From assembly GCA_902782795.1 (NCBI GenBank), contig CACZOT010000319.1, forward strand, positions 1-6,581: a stretch of 6,581 bases of DNA, read 5' to 3'. The first letter of the stretch is position 1. Every line of letters starts with the position of its first letter. The notes beneath the pieces were generated by a model, which was not told where the DNA came from, did not search any database, and was given only the letters and a program-made list of their open reading frames with translations. This document shows positions 5,306-6,581 of the stretch, in pieces. Origin of the DNA: an uncultured Eubacteriales bacterium (GTDB taxonomy: Bacteria; Bacillota; Clostridia; Christensenellales; Aristaeellaceae). Position numbers and translations under genes: made by a program.

Positions 5306-6406
5306 ATGAGAGAGATATGCACCATGCACGGAAAGCTCCCCCTGCCCGCGTTCTTTCCGGACGCGACCTATGGCGCCGTGCGCTGCACGCCCTTTTCCGC
5401 CGTGCGCTCTCAGGGCCTGGTGATGAACAGCTACCACCTCTATAACCGCCCGGGCCCGCGCCTGATCAAGCAGCTGGGCGGCCTGCACGCCTTCACCGGC
5501 TACCAGGGCATCCTCCTCACGGATTCCGGCGGGTTCCAGCTCTATTCCCTCATCCGCGAAAACCCCGCCTACGGCGAGATCCGCGAGAACGAGATCCTCT
5601 TCCGGCCGGATATGGGCAAGGAGAAGATGGTCTTCACGCCGGAAAAGTGCATCCAGGCGCAGCTGCGCTACGGTTCGGACATCATGATGTGCCTGGACGT
5701 GTGCACCGCGCCGGACGACCCCATCGAGGTGCAAAGGCGCAGCGTGGAGCTCACCGTGCGCTGGGCCAGGCGCTGCCGCGAGGAGTACGACCGAGCCATG
5801 CGCTCCTGGAAGGGCGAAGGGCCGCGCCCGCTCCTGTTCGGCATCGTCCAGGGCGGCGCGGACCGGCAGCTCCGGCTCGAGTGCGGAGCGCGCCTGGAGG
5901 AGATCGGCTTCGACGGCTACGGCTTCGGGGGCTGGCCCATGGGCGCGGACGGCAAGCTCCGCCTGGACGTTTTGCAGGACGCCGCCGACGCCATGCCGGA
6001 CCACAAGGTCAAATACGCCATGGGCCTGGGCCGTCCGGAGGAGATCGTCCGCCTGGTGGAAATGGGCTACACCCTCTTCGATTGCGTCATCCCCACGCGG
6101 GAGGCGCGCCACCAGCGGCTCTACGTCTTCCGCGAGGGCATGGAGACGCCCGAAGGAGTGCGCCGTCCGGAGGGGGATTTCTTCCGCTATCACCGCGCGC
6201 TGGAGCCCGAATACGCCCGCGACGGCGCCCCCGTGGACGAGCGGTGCGATTGCGTGCTCTGCCGCAGCCATTCGCGCGCCTACCTCCATCACCTCTTCAA
6301 GACAGACGACCCCCAGGCGCTGGCTCTGGCCACGGCCCATAACCTGCGCTTCTACGAGCGCCTGATGGAGCTTCTGCGCGCCGGAATGGAGAAAAGCGAT
6401 GGATAA
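5306..6406 (+). CDS. tgt: Divergent tRNA-guanine (queuine) transglycosylase family protein
   Basis: A 366-residue member of the family that swaps guanine 34 of tRNAs with GUN anticodons for preQ1 or queuine. The core is intact: NSYHL (41-45), LTDSGGFQ with the catalytic Asp73, GSDIMMCLD with Asp131, GIVQGG with Gln182, and FDCVIPTR with the nucleophile Asp259. The zinc site is CDCVLC (Cys314, 316, 319) plus His345. It differs from canonical bacterial enzymes where preQ1 is recognised: GGWPMGA (208-214) replaces GGLAVGE, so the usual Leu, Val and Glu are Trp, Met and Ala, and DVC (131-133) replaces DEC. The N-terminal part is shortened (MHGKLPLPAFFPD). A normal tgt may exist elsewhere, making this a paralogue with another base or RNA as substrate. 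AGGAGG at 5295-5300 sets the start. Its last 8 bases overlap the next gene. Gene symbol means family only. Confidence 0.9.
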   Translation: MREICTMHGKLPLPAFFPDATYGAVRCTPFSAVRSQGLVMNSYHLYNRPGPRLIKQLGGLHAFTGYQGILLTDSGGFQLYSLIRENPAYGEIRENEILFRPDMGKEKMVFTPEKCIQAQLRYGSDIMMCLDVCTAPDDPIEVQRRSVELTVRWARRCREEYDRAMRSWKGEGPRPLLFGIVQGGADRQLRLECGARLEEIGFDGYGFGGWPMGADGKLRLDVLQDAADAMPDHKVKYAMGLGRPEEIVRLVEMGYTLFDCVIPTREARHQRLYVFREGMETPEGVRRPEGDFFRYHRALEPEYARDGAPVDERCDCVLCRSHSRAYLHHLFKTDDPQALALATAHNLRFYERLMELLRAGMEKSDG

Positions 6407-6581
6407 GCGCCGGGAGGAGGCCCTCGAGGCGATCCTCGCCTCGAAGAAATACCGCGAGGTCTGTCCGGACACGGTGCGGCGCGTGTTCGCGCAGAAATGC
6501 GAGGCCCACAAGAACCTCAAGGAGGCCGACAAGGCCGCCCGCGCCCAGCTGCACCAGATCACCGGCGCGTTCATGACGCCG
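6399..6581 (+). CDS. Rmt-type 16S rRNA (guanine1405-N7)-methyltransferase, N-terminal part (cut by window end)
   Basis: Sixty-one residues, open to the window edge. The segment AILASKKYREVCPDTVRRV (11-29) is nearly the same as SILASKKYRALCPDTVRRI of RmtB, and ADKAARAQLHQITGAFMT (43-60) matches VDKAAREALHGVTGAFMT of RmtD, both compared from memory. This is the N-terminal helical domain by which the family docks on the 30S subunit; enzymes of this class are about 250 residues and methylate N7 of G1405 in the aminoglycoside A-site, giving high-level resistance to gentamicin, tobramycin and amikacin. The SAM-binding domain is outside the window, so activity is not shown. The ATG lies within the end of the transglycosylase gene (ATGGATAA), with GAAAAG as a poor ribosome site, so translation is probably coupled to it. 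Base composition matches the neighbours. A non-resistance rRNA methylase relative is the alternative. Confidence 0.85.
   Translation, partial: MDKRREEALEAILASKKYREVCPDTVRRVFAQKCEAHKNLKEADKAARAQLHQITGAFMTP

Noticed and set aside
4613..6574. A 653-codon open frame on the minus strand across rpmI, rplT, tgt and rmt
   Set aside because: It runs antisense to four well-recognised genes, is rich in Ala, Leu, His and Val as expected from GC-rich codon shadow, and shows no family motif.
1..6581. CRISPR array, tRNA or rRNA genes, transposase or insertion sequence
   Set aside because: No spaced direct repeats, no cloverleaf or rRNA-like stretch, and no transposase or integrase motif in any frame.

Overview
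The window is a GC-rich chromosomal segment from a low-rank-unknown Firmicute, most likely a Clostridia member of the Oscillospirales/Christensenellales kind. Pointers are near-perfect AGGAGG-type ribosome sites before most genes, the infC-rpmI-rplT order with an attenuator leader, a long-form HPF, a DUF3795-type protein, and a Cys/Pro-rich small protein of the sort seen in spore formers. Taxonomy is inference; no rRNA is present.

Layout. The plus strand opens with the last 53 codons of glyceraldehyde-3-phosphate dehydrogenase (1-162), an A/T-richer hairpin-bearing 3' region and a strong intrinsic terminator (291-334). A separate promoter (371-399) then serves a two-gene unit: a membrane acyltransferase-3 protein (453-1493) and a Nudix hydrolase (1514-2014). 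Three minus-strand genes follow: a cysteine-rich DUF3795-like protein (2051-2317), the ribosome hibernation factor hpf (2432-2968) with a candidate sigma-H promoter, and a Cys/Pro-rich protein (3159-3515). About 350 bases with no gene (3516-3863) separate these from the plus-strand translation operon.

The operon has a clear sigma-A promoter (3864-3893), an untranslated leader with a terminator and a competing long-range pairing, then infC (IF3, with a probable AUU start), rpmI (L35) and rplT (L20), closed by a strong terminator (5240-5278). Downstream come two overlapping RNA-modification genes: a divergent tRNA-guanine transglycosylase (5306-6406) and, sharing its last 8 bases, the start of a gene whose first 61 residues closely resemble the RmtB/RmtD class of 16S rRNA G1405 N7-methyltransferases (6399 to the window edge). 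That family is known as acquired pan-aminoglycoside resistance enzymes of Gram-negative pathogens.

The most interesting part is this tgt-rmt pair. It looks native (same base composition, same ribosome-site style, translational coupling), sits beside a housekeeping ribosomal operon, and may represent the kind of chromosomal locus from which mobile rmt genes were captured. The transglycosylase itself lacks residues that canonical bacterial enzymes use to recognise preQ1, so its substrate is open.
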